A stretch of 64,000 bases of DNA from Dehalogenimonas etheniformans (GCF_014672715.2 NZ_CP058566.2:2004323-2068322); one strand, 5' to 3'. Shown: positions 7,636 to 17,541, numbered from the stretch's first letter. The notes: a model not told the origin generated them from the sequence alone. Numbers and translations are program-made.

Positions 7636-8193
7636 TCAAGCGACGTCGATCTCCATCAGCTTAAATCCGCCGATCTCCTGGCGGTACAACAGGCTCACCT
7701 TGCCCTTGGCGTTGCGGAAAAGCAAGAAGTCATCTTTAGAATCGTTGATCCGGTCGACAGCCTGCGCCAGGGTCATAGGTTCCGCTGTAACCCGCTCGAT
7801 GTCTATAGCCACATCGCTTTCAGTGGATAAGAGGGGCGGAGTCGGTTTGGTCTCCGTGTAAGTCACCGATCCAAAACGCTGGCTTTCACGATCAAAATCA
7901 TTGCCCTTATTCTTGAAGTCCAGGGCTTGACGCTCCATCACCCCGGCCAGGTTATCGACCGCGGTGATTAGAGAGGCAGCGCGGCATTCGGAGGTGCGCA
8001 CCGGACCCAGGATATCCAGGAAGCCGCGCGCGACGAAACGATCTTTGGCGGCCCTGGTGTTTTCCTCTAAGAGTTCCAAGCGTAATTCCCGGGCCTGGGG
8101 TACGTGACGCCCAATCTTATTGAGACTGCGCTCTACCTGTTTTCGGGTAATGTCATCCAGAGTCAGATTCTTGGCGGTGATGATGAGTTCCAC
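7636..8193 (-). CDS. hpf: Long-form ribosome hibernation-promoting factor
   Basis: A 185-residue HPF/RaiA. The N-terminal S30AE fold (about residues 1-100) binds the ribosome. The C-terminal dimerisation domain (about 125-185, FRNAKGKVSLLYRQEIGGFKL) promotes 100S dimers, so this is the long type. It lies 21 bp downstream of comF on the same strand, a common arrangement. Confidence 0.93.
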   Translation of the reverse strand: MELIITAKNLTLDDITRKQVERSLNKIGRHVPQARELRLELLEENTRAAKDRFVARGFLDILGPVRTSECRAASLITAVDNLAGVMERQALDFKNKGNDFDRESQRFGSVTYTETKPTPPLLSTESDVAIDIERVTAEPMTLAQAVDRINDSKDDFLLFRNAKGKVSLLYRQEIGGFKLMEIDVA

Positions 8194-8214
8194 GGGATGC
8201 CTCCTTGAACCTCT

Positions 8215-8904
8215 TCATATTTCCCTGGCCAGGGTCAATGCCCTCACCTCTTGCGCTCCCGCCGACGCCAGCGCCTTCGCGCAGGCAGAGAGGGTAGCGC
8301 CCGAAGTGGCCACGTCATCGATCAGGATGACCCGGCGGCCCATGAAATTATTATAACACCCGAAAGCGCCAACTACTGCAAGGCGCCGCTCTTCAACCGA
8401 ACCGCTGTCTGCCTGGGGAGGTGTCGCCTTAAGCTTTCTGAGGGCCTCGAGGAAGACCGGCAACCCGGTCAATTTATGGATCGAGATCGCCAGGAGTTGA
8501 GACTGATTATAGCCTCGCTCGCGGAGACGGGATTTGTGCAGCGGCACAGGAACGAGGGCATCCCCCACAAAGTCGTTGGTCTTCAGGAAATCAGCCATGA
8601 AACCGCCAAGAGTCGGGGCGATATCTCTAAGGTTGTTATATTTGAGTTGGTGGACCGCTTTTTTGATGACCCCCTCAAAGCGGAACACCGAACTCAGTTG
8701 CCTGAGTTCAGGCGAAAGGCTGTCGCAGTCGGGGTGATGGTCAAGGCTCTTGCCGCAAGCGGGGCAGAAGGGAGGTTCCTGGAATGGCAAACTGGGGCGG
8801 CATCTTGGACATAAATAATCGCCCTCCCGGCCGCAACCCAGGCAGTACTTGGGGAAAAACACATCCAGCAGCTTCTCACTGCTGCCAAGGAGCCGCCCGA
8901 ACAT
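8215..8904 (-). CDS. comF: ComF family phosphoribosyltransferase-like protein
   Basis: A 229-residue ComF protein. An N-terminal four-cysteine zinc site (CLGCG...CPRC, CPAC) is followed by a type I PRTase domain with the PRPP loop ILIDDVATSGATL. ComF proteins are linked to DNA uptake in competent bacteria, but no other competence genes are visible here. It precedes hpf, probably in one transcript. Confidence 0.9.
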   Translation of the reverse strand: MFGRLLGSSEKLLDVFFPKYCLGCGREGDYLCPRCRPSLPFQEPPFCPACGKSLDHHPDCDSLSPELRQLSSVFRFEGVIKKAVHQLKYNNLRDIAPTLGGFMADFLKTNDFVGDALVPVPLHKSRLRERGYNQSQLLAISIHKLTGLPVFLEALRKLKATPPQADSGSVEERRLAVVGAFGCYNNFMGRRVILIDDVATSGATLSACAKALASAGAQEVRALTLAREI

Positions 8905-8914
8905 GGAGACTAAA

Positions 8915-9136
8915 CTAAAAGTTTACCGGATTGCGCTGACGGCCGTTGACGCCGTTGCCGATAGGCTCGTTGATATAAACGTCCCCGTTGCGGATCTTCA
9001 GGTTATAGCCGCATTCGGGATTGGTGCAAACCCAAGCCTTATAATGGATCGGCGCGCCCTGGTTGCCGAAGTCCGACAAAGGCACCAGGTCGCCGGTCTG
9101 GCATTTCTGGCATTTGGGAAAACTTGATACTTCCAC
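8915..9136 (-). CDS. Small zinc-ribbon protein, unknown function
   Basis: A 73-residue protein with two CxxC-type pairs: CQKCQ at about residues 9-13 and CTNPEC at about 37-42. They suggest one zinc ribbon. It reads continuously from an ATG with GGTAGT upstream and ends 10 bp before comF on the same strand. I do not recognise a family. A role in nucleic-acid or protein binding is only a guess from the fold. Confidence 0.65.
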   Translation of the reverse strand: MEVSSFPKCQKCQTGDLVPLSDFGNQGAPIHYKAWVCTNPECGYNLKIRNGDVYINEPIGNGVNGRQRNPVNF

Positions 9137-9242
9137 AGAAACTACCTCCCAACCAAATTGCTTTGATTGGGAAAGAAGTATATATCATGTCATATGGCTT
9201 ATCAAGGTTTTTTATCAAATAATTGTTAAGGTTGGCGTATAC

Positions 9243-9270
9243 AAAAAGAGCCCCGGAATAACCGGGGCTC
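9243..9270 (-). terminator. Rho-independent terminator for the 9297-9599 gene
   Basis: GAGCCCCGG-AATAA-CCGGGGCTC forms a perfect 9-bp stem, followed on the minus strand by a T-run (9243-9247). Confidence 0.85.
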
Positions 9271-9296
9271 ACGTAAGCACCTTTTTTAATTCTGGG

Positions 9297-9599
9297 TTAA
9301 GCAAAATTCTTCAGGGTATTGATTATTATGTCCGCACTTTCGACAAAATCGATCATTGGCCGTACCGACCACTGAGTTAACGGGGATAATGGAAACGTAA
9401 GCAGCAATTTCATCAATTCCTCGTGACTGGAGACGTTCATGATGAAGACGCCACCGCCGTCTGTGAAGCTATACACCGCTTCAAGCTGACCAGCCTCTTT
9501 GTGGCGCTTGACCCAGGCCTTAGCCGCGCGAAGATAGTTTACCTGGTCAGTGTGGCCGGCTCCGGGAATGACCTGATGACCGGTGACCAAATATTTCAT
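9297..9599 (-). CDS. Muconolactone-isomerase-like / dimeric alpha-beta barrel protein
   Basis: A 100-residue protein (MKYLVTGHQVIPGA start) with the length and pattern of the small ferredoxin-like muconolactone isomerase/DUF3303 group, including the LLLTFPLSPLTQWSVRPMID segment. No aromatic-degradation genes are nearby, so the enzymatic name should not be taken literally. It is monocistronic, with its own terminator just downstream. Confidence 0.6.
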   Translation of the reverse strand: MKYLVTGHQVIPGAGHTDQVNYLRAAKAWVKRHKEAGQLEAVYSFTDGGGVFIMNVSSHEELMKLLLTFPLSPLTQWSVRPMIDFVESADIIINTLKNFA

Positions 9600-9683
9600 A
9601 TCACAATCTCCTGATCGCGCCCGGCGGTAAATTTTGGAACGTTTTTACTTTAACATCTGGAAGGCCCGGGCACAAGACCGATG

Positions 9684-10106
9684 TCAGGATTTTTTGGTTA
9701 TGGTCATGTTCAGCCGGTAATCGGACGTCGAGATGGTCTGGTTCATCTTCGGATAGGGCGTGACATTGAAGGCAATCTTATAGCGATCATATTCCTGGGT
9801 CGTCGGGTCCGTGGAACCTAACTGAGTAAGGGTTATCTGCGCCTTTTTGCCGTTTAAATCCAGCGTCACCAGACATTGGACCTGACCTGCCCAGATACAA
9901 GTCGCCCCATCCGGGCACCGGCTGTCGTTGAGTACTTTGTCAAATGTTACTTTCAAGCTTTCGGCTGAAATATCGGCAGATTGTCCAACCTTCAGCGTAA
10001 ACTTATCTCCGAGACTTGCAGAAATCGAATTGGATCCCGATCCACAACCAGCCAGGGCAGACCCGAGGATCAGCATTCCCAGAAAAACCACTGCCAGCTT
10101 TTTCAT
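9684..10106 (-). CDS. Secreted lipoprotein with SRCP/CIWAG motif
   Basis: The ATG at 10106 with GGAGG 7 nt upstream gives 140 residues. A lipoprotein signal MKKLAVVFLGMLILGSALAGC puts the lipidated Cys at about 21. The mature part is beta-rich and contains DSRCPDGATCIWAGQV, a motif of a widespread uncharacterised exported family. The two cysteines in it probably form a disulfide. It follows copB on the same strand, which makes a metal or envelope-stress role possible but unproven. Confidence 0.75.
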   Translation of the reverse strand: MKKLAVVFLGMLILGSALAGCGSGSNSISASLGDKFTLKVGQSADISAESLKVTFDKVLNDSRCPDGATCIWAGQVQCLVTLDLNGKKAQITLTQLGSTDPTTQEYDRYKIAFNVTPYPKMNQTISTSDYRLNMTITKKS

Positions 10107-10174
10107 AGCACCTCCAATGAATTTATTTAAATGACTCCCCCAGCACTCTCTATAACGCCTGAGCCGCATTTCAG

Positions 10175-12253
10175 TTAGCCTTTCCGCAAACGGAGCAGCC
10201 TTGCATTGACCGCCACGATGACCGTCGAGAGCGACATTAAAACGGCTCCGGCCGCCGGGCTGAGTAAAACGCCCAGACCGTAAAAAGCGCCGGCGGCTGC
10301 CGGAATGGCCAATGCGTTATAACCGGTCGCCCAGGCAAGGTTTTGCGTCATCTTGCGGTAGGTGTCCTGCGATAATTCGAAGATGGATAGGACATCCGCG
10401 GGATTGGAACGGACCAGGATGACATCGGCCGTTGCCTGGGCGATCTCGGTACCGGCGCCAACAGCGATGCCGAGATCGGCCTGAGCCAGTGCCGGCGCAT
10501 CGTTAACCCCGTCGCCGGTCATAGCAACCGAGAGTCCACGAGACTGGAGTTCTTTTACCCTAGAGGCTTTTTGTTCCGGCAGCACCCCCGCCAGATACTC
10601 GTCCAGCCCGAGTTCCGAGGCCACCCATGCCGCAACCTCTTCCCGGTCTCCGGTCATCATGATCACTCTTTTACCCAGGCTCTTTAGCCGAGCCACCGCA
10701 CCCCTCGATTCCGGACGAATAACATCAGCCAAAGCTATAGCGCCGGAAACCTTCCCGTTGACGACGACGAACACCACCGTCTTGCCCTGTTTAAAGAGTC
10801 CCTCGAGTTTAGAGCGGTCATAAGAAAGCTTCAACTCTTCTAGGTAACCGGGGCTAGCCACCAGAACGTCGTTCCCGCGAACCTTACCCTGGGCACCGCG
10901 GCCTGAGAGCGATTTAAATTCGGATAACTCGTAGTTACCGGCAGCCTCATCCACAATACCGCGGGCAAGGGGATGGGATGAATGCTGCTCCACCGAGGCG
11001 GCAAGTTTCAGGAGTTCAACTCGATCCAGGTCGGCCAGTACGACTATATCGCTCACCCCGAACTCCCCAGTGGTCAGGGTACCGGTCTTATCGAAGACGA
11101 TGGCATCGATAGCACGAGCGCGTTCAAAGGCATTTCGGTCACGGATCAGCAGCCCTCGGCGCGCCGACAAGCTCGTCGAAACGGCGATCACCAGAGGCAC
11201 CGCCAGACCGAGAGCGTGTGGGCAGGCGATGACCATAACCGTGACCATCCGCTCCACCGCAAATCCCGCAGGGCGGCCGGAAACGGACAGCCAGGCCGCC
11301 AGGGTGATCAGGCCTGCACCGACAGCAATGACGGTCAGCCAGCGGGCAGCCCGGTCTGCTATGTCCTGGGCGCGGCTCTTTGATTCCTGGGCTTCGGCTA
11401 CGAGGCGCGCCACCTGGGAAAGGTAGGATTCCTCCCCGGTGAGGCTCACAGCGATTATGAGCGAACCCTCTCCATTGACCGAGCCGCCGATGACCTTAGC
11501 TCCCGAGGACTTATCGACCGGTGCCGATTCACCGGTAAGCAAAGATTCGTCGACAGAACTCTGGCCACTTTCGACTTCGGCATCGGCCGGGATTTTTTCA
11601 CCCGGCTTGACTAGGACCCGATCGCCCTTCAGCAATTGATCGGCTGGGACATCCTCGATCATGCCGGTTCCAGAAAAGCGGTGGGCAACCGCGGGAAGCA
11701 GCTTGGCTAGCTCCTCGACCGCGCGTGACGCCCCGGCGACGGAACGCATCTCGATCCAGTGTCCCAGGAGCATGATGTCCACCAGGGTCGCCAGTTCCCA
11801 GTAGAAGATCTCTCCCGTTAGGCCCAGACTCACCGCCGATGAATAAAAAAAGGCGACGGAGATGGCCAGCGTCACCAGGGTCATCATGCCGGGGTTGCGT
11901 TCGGACAGTTCCCTCTTAAAGCCGACAAGGAAAGGCCAGCCGCCGTAGAGGTAGACAAAAGCCGCCAGAGCCCACAGCAACGCACTGGCACCGGTAAAGT
12001 CGAAGTTGAAATTGAAGGTGTCCTGGATAAATGGGGATAAAACCAGGATCGGTATGGTAACCGCCAGGCAGATCCGAAACCGCCGCGCGAAATCCGCCGT
12101 CATGTGTCCGGCGTGACGCCCGCCGCTCATTTTCGAGTGGTCCATCCCGGGCATAGCGGACATATTCACGCCTGTGCGGGCATCATGAGCCATATGAGAC
12201 ACCCCGTGCCGACCCATCTGATTATGAGAGTAAGCCATTCCACCCATTTCCAT
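10175..12253 (-). CDS. copB: CopB-type copper/silver-exporting P-type ATPase
   Basis: A 692-residue P1B ATPase. The first 50 residues are rich in Met and His, an N-terminal metal-binding region replacing CxxC domains. The membrane motif is CPH (344-346), diagnostic of the CopB subgroup. The phosphorylation Asp is D388 in DKTGTLT, and TGES and [10 protein letters not shown] loops are present. It should pump copper or silver out of the cytoplasm using ATP. No copper regulator or CopZ is adjacent, and the downstream lipoprotein could be co-transcribed. Confidence 0.92.
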   Translation of the reverse strand: MEMGGMAYSHNQMGRHGVSHMAHDARTGVNMSAMPGMDHSKMSGGRHAGHMTADFARRFRICLAVTIPILVLSPFIQDTFNFNFDFTGASALLWALAAFVYLYGGWPFLVGFKRELSERNPGMMTLVTLAISVAFFYSSAVSLGLTGEIFYWELATLVDIMLLGHWIEMRSVAGASRAVEELAKLLPAVAHRFSGTGMIEDVPADQLLKGDRVLVKPGEKIPADAEVESGQSSVDESLLTGESAPVDKSSGAKVIGGSVNGEGSLIIAVSLTGEESYLSQVARLVAEAQESKSRAQDIADRAARWLTVIAVGAGLITLAAWLSVSGRPAGFAVERMVTVMVIACPHALGLAVPLVIAVSTSLSARRGLLIRDRNAFERARAIDAIVFDKTGTLTTGEFGVSDIVVLADLDRVELLKLAASVEQHSSHPLARGIVDEAAGNYELSEFKSLSGRGAQGKVRGNDVLVASPGYLEELKLSYDRSKLEGLFKQGKTVVFVVVNGKVSGAIALADVIRPESRGAVARLKSLGKRVIMMTGDREEVAAWVASELGLDEYLAGVLPEQKASRVKELQSRGLSVAMTGDGVNDAPALAQADLGIAVGAGTEIAQATADVILVRSNPADVLSIFELSQDTYRKMTQNLAWATGYNALAIPAAAGAFYGLGVLLSPAAGAVLMSLSTVIVAVNARLLRLRKG

Positions 12254-12312
12254 AAATCCATTCTATGGTAGGAGGAACTCAAGTCGGTAATCGGCTGTAC
12301 CCGAAGGAAATG

Positions 12313-12339
12313 AAAAAGGCGACCTCGATGAGGTCGCCT
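12313..12339 (-). terminator. Rho-independent terminator after the FmdB-like gene
   Basis: AGGCGACCTC-GAT-GAGGTCGCCT forms a 10-bp perfect stem with a T-run on the minus strand. Confidence 0.8.
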
Positions 12340-12363
12340 CAAGTGAAAAACGCGGATAATGCT

Positions 12364-12582
12364 CTAATGGCATGAACCGCAGGATGATGACGAGCAGCTG
12401 GAGCAGCCGCCTCCGCCCCCCATGCTCTCGCCCCCTGAACCCTTGGCCATAAACGTGGAAGCAATCCGTTTTGCCTGCCCTTTGCAGACCGGACATTCTG
12501 CTGGATCAGATGATTGGCTCATCGGGCGCAGCAGGTCGAATTTCTTGCGGCAATCCATGCAACGGTATTCATAAATCGGCAT
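12364..12582 (-). CDS. FmdB family zinc-ribbon protein
   Basis: A 72-residue protein with the FmdB zinc ribbon: MPIYEYRCMDC, then CPVC, residues 1-40. A Gly/Ser/Cys-rich tail (GGGGGCSSCSS) follows and ends CGSCH, typical of the group. FmdB-like proteins are putative regulators and the function is unclear. It has its own terminator downstream. Confidence 0.88.
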   Translation of the reverse strand: MPIYEYRCMDCRKKFDLLRPMSQSSDPAECPVCKGQAKRIASTFMAKGSGGESMGGGGGCSSCSSSSCGSCH

Positions 12583-12704
12583 TGTTTTCAGTCTCCTATC
12601 GTTACTTATTTTAATCCCGCGAAGCCCACGGCGTCAATTCCCCCTAACATAAAATTGCTACGCCGACATCCAATCTGTTATATTTACGCGGATTTTCCCC
12701 TGGC

Positions 12705-13598
12705 GTGACTGGATTGAACTGGCCTCAGATTCTACTTAACTCGGCAGTAACCGGAAGCCTGTACCTCATCTCAGCCATTTCGCTGACGCTGGTGTATGGG
12801 TTAGCCAAGTTTCCAAACTTTGCACACGCCGAGATCATGTCTCTCGGCGGTTTCATGGGCTTCTGGATCAGCGAACAGCTTGGCGCTCCGTTGCCGGTCG
12901 CCTTCCTTGTTGCCTTTATCTCCGCCGGCATCGCCGGATTCCTGAGTTACCGGTTGATTTTCAAGCCGTTGTCGGACAAGGGAGCCAGCCTTATCCACCT
13001 CATGGTCGCCTCCATGGCTCTCGGCTTCATTCTGCGCCACACCGAAGGGCAGATCTGGGGTTTCGCCCCGCTAACTTTCCAAAAGATAGTTTGGCCTAGC
13101 TGGGAAGTGGGCTCAGTCCACATAACACTGGACTGGATCATCCTCATCGCCACCGCGATTTTAATCGGCATCGCCCTTCATTTCATGATGACCCGGACCA
13201 AGATCGGTAAAGCCATAAGAGCGACAGCTTCCAATCCCAAACTCGCTTTGTCATCCGGGATCAATACGACAAGAGTGCTGGTCATCACCTGGTTCGTTTC
13301 TGCCGGTCTGGCCGGTATAGCCGGGCTTTTTCGCGGCGTTGAAACCCGCGTCTCACCCTACCTGGGGTGGGATATTCTGCTACCGACCTTTGCCGTCGCC
13401 ATGCTGGGCGGCATCGGCAGCTTTTACGGGGCCATGGTAGCGGCGATCATCATTGGGCTGGCAGAGAATATCGGCGTAGTGTTGCTTGCCCAGGCAGGAC
13501 TCTCCACCGATTACAGGATGGCGATCCCATTTATTATCCTCATCGCAGTATTGATCTTCAGGCCGCAGGGTCTGGCCAAGGCTTTCAAGGGAAATTGA
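12705..13598 (+). CDS. livH: Branched-chain amino acid ABC transporter permease (LivH-like)
   Basis: A 297-residue inner-membrane permease with about eight hydrophobic segments and the family loop AIRATASNPKLALSSGIN. It starts from GTG. With the LivM-, LivG-, LivF- and LivK-like genes downstream it makes a complete hydrophobic amino-acid-type importer. The actual substrate could be branched-chain amino acids, short amides or related solutes. No urea or amide utilisation gene is adjacent to refine this. Confidence 0.9.
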   Translation: MTGLNWPQILLNSAVTGSLYLISAISLTLVYGLAKFPNFAHAEIMSLGGFMGFWISEQLGAPLPVAFLVAFISAGIAGFLSYRLIFKPLSDKGASLIHLMVASMALGFILRHTEGQIWGFAPLTFQKIVWPSWEVGSVHITLDWIILIATAILIGIALHFMMTRTKIGKAIRATASNPKLALSSGINTTRVLVITWFVSAGLAGIAGLFRGVETRVSPYLGWDILLPTFAVAMLGGIGSFYGAMVAAIIIGLAENIGVVLLAQAGLSTDYRMAIPFIILIAVLIFRPQGLAKAFKGN

Positions 13599-13753
13599 TG
13601 CGATGAACAGGAGAAAATCCGAAATCCGAATATCGAAATTCGAACCAAATTCGAATAATCAAAACTCGAAATACCAAACTGTTTCGGGTTCGGGATATTC
13701 GCGCTTTGGATTTGTTTCGTGCTCCGGATTTCGTGCTTCGAGTTTGAAATAAA
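13599..13753. repeat. AT-rich intergenic dyad repeat between livH and livM
   Basis: A tract of repeated words such as aatccgaaatccgaatatc, ttcgaa and aactcgaa in the first half mirrors tttcgggttcgg, atattcg and cggatttcg in the second half. It makes an imperfect long hairpin. Related tracts occur at about 3595-3640, 20188-20320, 34380-34410 and 52436-52550. It is non-coding and probably transcribed within the liv operon. Confidence 0.6.
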
Positions 13754-14686
13754 ATGGATCCGATACTTGTATACATATTAAACGCACTGGTGTACGTGGG
13801 GATCTTCTCCATCGTCGCCCTGTCGCTGAATGCCGAGTACGGCTATACCGGCCTCGCTAGCTTCGGCAAAGTCGCCTATTTCATGATCGGAGCCTACGGC
13901 TTCGCGATTCTGGTTGAAGCCGGGATTCCCTGGCCTGTGGCTATCATTCTTGCCGCGATCATCGCCTCTTTTTTCGGCTTACTTGTGGCGTTGCCGGCGA
14001 TACGTCTCAGAGAAGACTACTTGGCGATCGTCACTCTGACCTTCGGTGAAATTCTGCGCATATTCATCAAAGCTGAAGATTGGCTGGCCAACGGAGTGTG
14101 GGGCATCTCAGTGCCGCCGTCATTTGCGACAGGCAACTTCTCCAATCAGCTGATCATCAACATCATCCTGGTGGGCGCCGTTCTGATTATCTGCTACTTC
14201 TTCATGCGGCTGCTGGCGAATTCGCCTTTCGGGCGGATCATGAGAGCCTTGCGGGACGATGAAACCGCAGCCGATGCCATCGGCAAGAACAGGGTGAAAT
14301 ACAAGGCGCAGGTATTCATGATCGGTTCGGCCATGGCCGGAGTTGGCGGGGCACTGTTCGCCAATTTCATCGGCTATATCACACCCGACTCTTTCCTGCC
14401 GATAATCACATTTACCATCTGGATGATGGTCATCCTGGGCGGACCGGGCTCCAATATAGGCGTGATTATCGGCGCCGCGGCGGTCCAATTGTTCGAACGC
14501 GGGACGATAATCCTCAAGGACTATATTCACCTGCCCATCGACCCGACCAACGTCCAGAACATTCTGTTCGGCTTGATCATCATCGTCATACTGATGTACC
14601 GCCCGAGCGGGCTTTTCGAGGAAAGCAAGGTGAACACACTCGGAACGAGGAGGGCCATGCGATGGTTGAACCCCTCCTCAAAGTAG
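13754..14686 (+). CDS. livM: Branched-chain amino acid ABC transporter permease (LivM-like)
   Basis: A 310-residue permease. It has multiple membrane segments and the cytoplasmic coupling region IMRALRDDETAADAIGKN, the LivM hallmark. It lies 155 bp after livH, the gap being a repeat. Its 3' end overlaps the ATPase livG by 25 bp, indicating translational coupling. Confidence 0.9.
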   Translation: MDPILVYILNALVYVGIFSIVALSLNAEYGYTGLASFGKVAYFMIGAYGFAILVEAGIPWPVAIILAAIIASFFGLLVALPAIRLREDYLAIVTLTFGEILRIFIKAEDWLANGVWGISVPPSFATGNFSNQLIINIILVGAVLIICYFFMRLLANSPFGRIMRALRDDETAADAIGKNRVKYKAQVFMIGSAMAGVGGALFANFIGYITPDSFLPIITFTIWMMVILGGPGSNIGVIIGAAAVQLFERGTIILKDYIHLPIDPTNVQNILFGLIIIVILMYRPSGLFEESKVNTLGTRRAMRWLNPSSK

Positions 14687-15441
14687 AAAACCTGATAAAA
14701 AACTACGGCGGCCTGTGCGCCGTGGATGGCGTCAGCCTGGAGGTCGGGCGGGGCCAGTTCGTGGCGCTGGTCGGTCCCAACGGCTGCGGCAAGACGACGC
14801 TTCTATCTTCGATATACGGGCTCCGGCCTTCTGACGGGGGTCAGGTCACTTTTGCCGGGAGGCACATAGAAAAACTATCGCCTCACCAGATATTCGACCT
14901 GGGTATGGGCAATGCATTCCAATTCCCCCGGCTGTTCCCGAGCATGACGGTACTGGACAATATGATCATCGCCGCACGCAACCAACGAGGCGACCACCTC
15001 TGGAACTCACTCTTCCGCCGCGGCGCTTGGCACCGCGACGAGGAGCGGCTGGCTATCCGGGCGATGCAGCTTTTGGAGCTGCTGAACCTGTCCCACCTGA
15101 CCTTTGCCAAGGCGGGAGAAATGTCCGGCGGCCAGCAGAAACTCCTGGAAATCGGCCGGACGCTCATGGCCGAACCTGAAATGATGCTGCTGGACGAGCC
15201 GGCGGCCGGAGTTAACCCGGTGCTTGGAAGGCAGATCTTTGCCGAACTCGACAAGCTAAAGCGCGAAAAAGGCATGAGTTTCCTGATCATCGAACACCGC
15301 CTGGAACTTATCATGGCATTCACCGACTGGGTGTACGTGATGGACCGGGGCAAGATCGCTCTCCAGGGCGAACCGGAAAAAGTGATCAACGACCCGGTCT
15401 TCTTTGAAGTTTATATCGGCGCTACCAAGGAGAAATCCTAG
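14662..15441 (+). CDS. livG: Branched-chain amino acid ABC transporter ATPase (LivG-like)
   Basis: A 259-residue ABC ATPase. Walker A is GPNGCGKTT (about residues 39-47), signature MSGGQQKLLEIGR, Walker B MMLLDEPAAG and switch His in IIEHR. The longer helical insert is typical of LivG. It starts inside the end of livM. It powers import together with LivF. Confidence 0.92.
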   Translation: MVEPLLKVENLIKNYGGLCAVDGVSLEVGRGQFVALVGPNGCGKTTLLSSIYGLRPSDGGQVTFAGRHIEKLSPHQIFDLGMGNAFQFPRLFPSMTVLDNMIIAARNQRGDHLWNSLFRRGAWHRDEERLAIRAMQLLELLNLSHLTFAKAGEMSGGQQKLLEIGRTLMAEPEMMLLDEPAAGVNPVLGRQIFAELDKLKREKGMSFLIIEHRLELIMAFTDWVYVMDRGKIALQGEPEKVINDPVFFEVYIGATKEKS

Positions 15442-16161
15442 ATGACCGATATTTTCACCGCCTCAAAAATCGTTGCCGGTTATGGCGACGTCCACATAGT
15501 GAACGGCGTCTCTTTGCGGCTTGAGGAAGCCGGAAGTGTGGCCATCGTCGGTCCAAACGGCAGCGGCAAATCCACCCTGGTCAAGAGTTTCTTGGGGTTC
15601 GCCCACCTGTTCAGCGGCAAAATCACTTTCGAAGGCAATGACATCACCGGACTTTCGTCGGATAGAACTGTGGCGCTGGGCTTGGGTTACGTTCCGCAAA
15701 CCGACAACGTCTTCAGGAACCTGTCCATCCAGGAAAACCTGGAAATGGGCGCCTTCATCCGCACCGACCGTTCCCAGGTCAAGGCCGATATCGAGAGCAT
15801 GTACCAGATATTCCCTGAACTTGAGCGGCGCAAGAAGTTTTATGCCGGAAGCCTTTCGGGAGGCGAACGTCAGATGCTGGCGATCGCCCGGGCGATGATG
15901 GCTAAGCCGCGGGTGCTTCTACTGGACGAACCCCTCGCCTCCCTTTCCCACAAAGCTGCTGAGGGTATCCTGGATAAGCTGAGACTGATCAACAGCCACG
16001 GTACGGGACTCATCGTCATCGAGCAGGATACCCGGCGCATCCTGGCTTTTGCCAAGCGGGCTTACATCCTGGTAGGAGGACAACTTGCCCTGGAGGGTGA
16101 AGCCTCAACTATCCTGGAAAACGAGGACGCCAGGAAAAAATACCTTGGACTCGCCGGTTAA
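15442..16161 (+). CDS. livF: Branched-chain amino acid ABC transporter ATPase (LivF-like)
   Basis: A 239-residue ABC ATPase: Walker A GPNGSGKST, signature LSGGERQMLAIARAMM, Walker B VLLLDEPLASL, IIVIEQD switch. It begins immediately after the livG stop codon. It is the second nucleotide-binding subunit of the importer. Confidence 0.92.
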   Translation: MTDIFTASKIVAGYGDVHIVNGVSLRLEEAGSVAIVGPNGSGKSTLVKSFLGFAHLFSGKITFEGNDITGLSSDRTVALGLGYVPQTDNVFRNLSIQENLEMGAFIRTDRSQVKADIESMYQIFPELERRKKFYAGSLSGGERQMLAIARAMMAKPRVLLLDEPLASLSHKAAEGILDKLRLINSHGTGLIVIEQDTRRILAFAKRAYILVGGQLALEGEASTILENEDARKKYLGLAG

Positions 16162-16265
16162 CCTTCCGGCACGAAATTTAATTTTCTGCTGATAATTTTA
16201 ACCCACAAAAGTCCTAACACTAACTTTACAAACGTGATGGCACTAGGGCTTTGGTACTATCAGTG

Positions 16266-16295
16266 TTGACAGGTAATCGTTAAGCGTTGTAATAT
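16266..16295 (+). promoter_or_regulatory. Promoter before the binding-protein gene
   Basis: TTGACA (16266-16271), an 18-bp spacer and TAATAT (16290-16295), 38 bp before the GTG start of the binding protein. It would allow higher expression of the binding protein than of the membrane genes. Confidence 0.65.
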
Positions 16296-16332
16296 CAGCC
16301 AAATTTCTCATTTTATGGAAAGGGGGACCCAG

Positions 16333-17523
16333 GTGTTTAAAAAGGCAGTTATTCTTCTCCTGACACTTGTCATGGCAGTCACCTTTGCCGCCTGCGGCAG
16401 CGGCAACAACAACACTACAGGCCCAACCACCTCCGCTCCGCCCGCCGACGTTAACCTCGGCGTGGTTATGGATCAAACCGGCGCCCTGTCAGGCATCGGC
16501 GGAAGCTTAGTCAAAAGCATCCAGCTTGCCGTCGAACAGGCAAATGCCACCGGCGGCATCAACGGCGCCAATATCAAACTGTGGATTGAAGACGGCAAGA
16601 CCGACCCAGCTGCGGGCTTTGAAGCCATCAAGAAATTAGCCCAAATTAACGGTTGCAAGGTCATAATCGGCCCCATGATCTCCGGTGCGGCCATGTCATC
16701 AGGTCAGTGGGCTCTTGATAATAAGGTCCTGCTGATTTCACCCTCGGCGACTTCACCTGATATCGCACAGCAGGCTTGGCGCCAATTCTTCATCAGAACC
16801 GCCACCACCGACGATGTCCAAGGCAAGGCTATGGCCAAGATCATCACCGACGCCGGAACAAACAAGAAAGTCGCCTTCATGGTACAGAACAACCAGTACG
16901 GCGTCGGCATTGCTAATGCTGTTACCGCTGCTCTGGCTGGTAAGGCTACTATTGTCTCCACCATCAAGTACGACCCGGTTAAGCTCGACTACCTGTCTGA
17001 ATTACAGCAGATCAAGGCCGCTGCGCCGGACTTCATCGTCCATGCCGGATACGAGGATGATGCCATCATTGTCTTCAAACAGGCCGCTCAACTCGGACTC
17101 GGCAAGCCGATCCAGTGGATCACCTCCGAAGGCGTCAAGGCTGCCAAGACCCTTACCGACGCCCAGGCTGCTGCCTTCATGGCTCAGTCTGTTGTCGGTA
17201 CCAACCCGGTTTCTCAAGGCACCCAGTTCGACACTTTCAAGGCTGCCTACAAAGCCAAATTCAACGAAGAACCGGGGACTTATAACGACACCGTTTACGA
17301 TGCCACGAGGCTGGCGATCGCCGCAATGAAGACCGCCGGTACCACCGATTCCGCCAAGATCGCCGCCGCCGTACTGGCCGCCGGTCAAAACTATGCTGGC
17401 GCCTCCGGCCCGATCACCTTCAACCAGTACGGTGACCGGACCTCCGCCACCTTCGAGGAATGGGGTGTCGTCCAGAGTGGCAGCACCTATACCTATACCC
17501 AGATCAAGCTGATCACATCCTAG
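16333..17523 (+). CDS. livK: Branched-chain amino acid ABC transporter substrate-binding lipoprotein (LivK-like)
   Basis: GTG at 16333 is favoured over ATG at 16315 because AAGGGGG stands at the right distance. The protein has 396 residues. It has a lipoprotein signal VFKKAVILLLTLVMAVTFAAC, a Thr/Pro linker and a type I periplasmic-binding fold (VNLGVVMDQTGALSGIGG, ANATGGINGA). It would capture the substrate outside the membrane and deliver it to LivHM. It has its own promoter and a strong terminator, so it can be expressed above the rest of the operon. Confidence 0.9.
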   Translation: MFKKAVILLLTLVMAVTFAACGSGNNNTTGPTTSAPPADVNLGVVMDQTGALSGIGGSLVKSIQLAVEQANATGGINGANIKLWIEDGKTDPAAGFEAIKKLAQINGCKVIIGPMISGAAMSSGQWALDNKVLLISPSATSPDIAQQAWRQFFIRTATTDDVQGKAMAKIITDAGTNKKVAFMVQNNQYGVGIANAVTAALAGKATIVSTIKYDPVKLDYLSELQQIKAAAPDFIVHAGYEDDAIIVFKQAAQLGLGKPIQWITSEGVKAAKTLTDAQAAAFMAQSVVGTNPVSQGTQFDTFKAAYKAKFNEEPGTYNDTVYDATRLAIAAMKTAGTTDSAKIAAAVLAAGQNYAGASGPITFNQYGDRTSATFEEWGVVQSGSTYTYTQIKLITS

Positions 17524-17541
17524 AAAAACTCGTTGACTACT

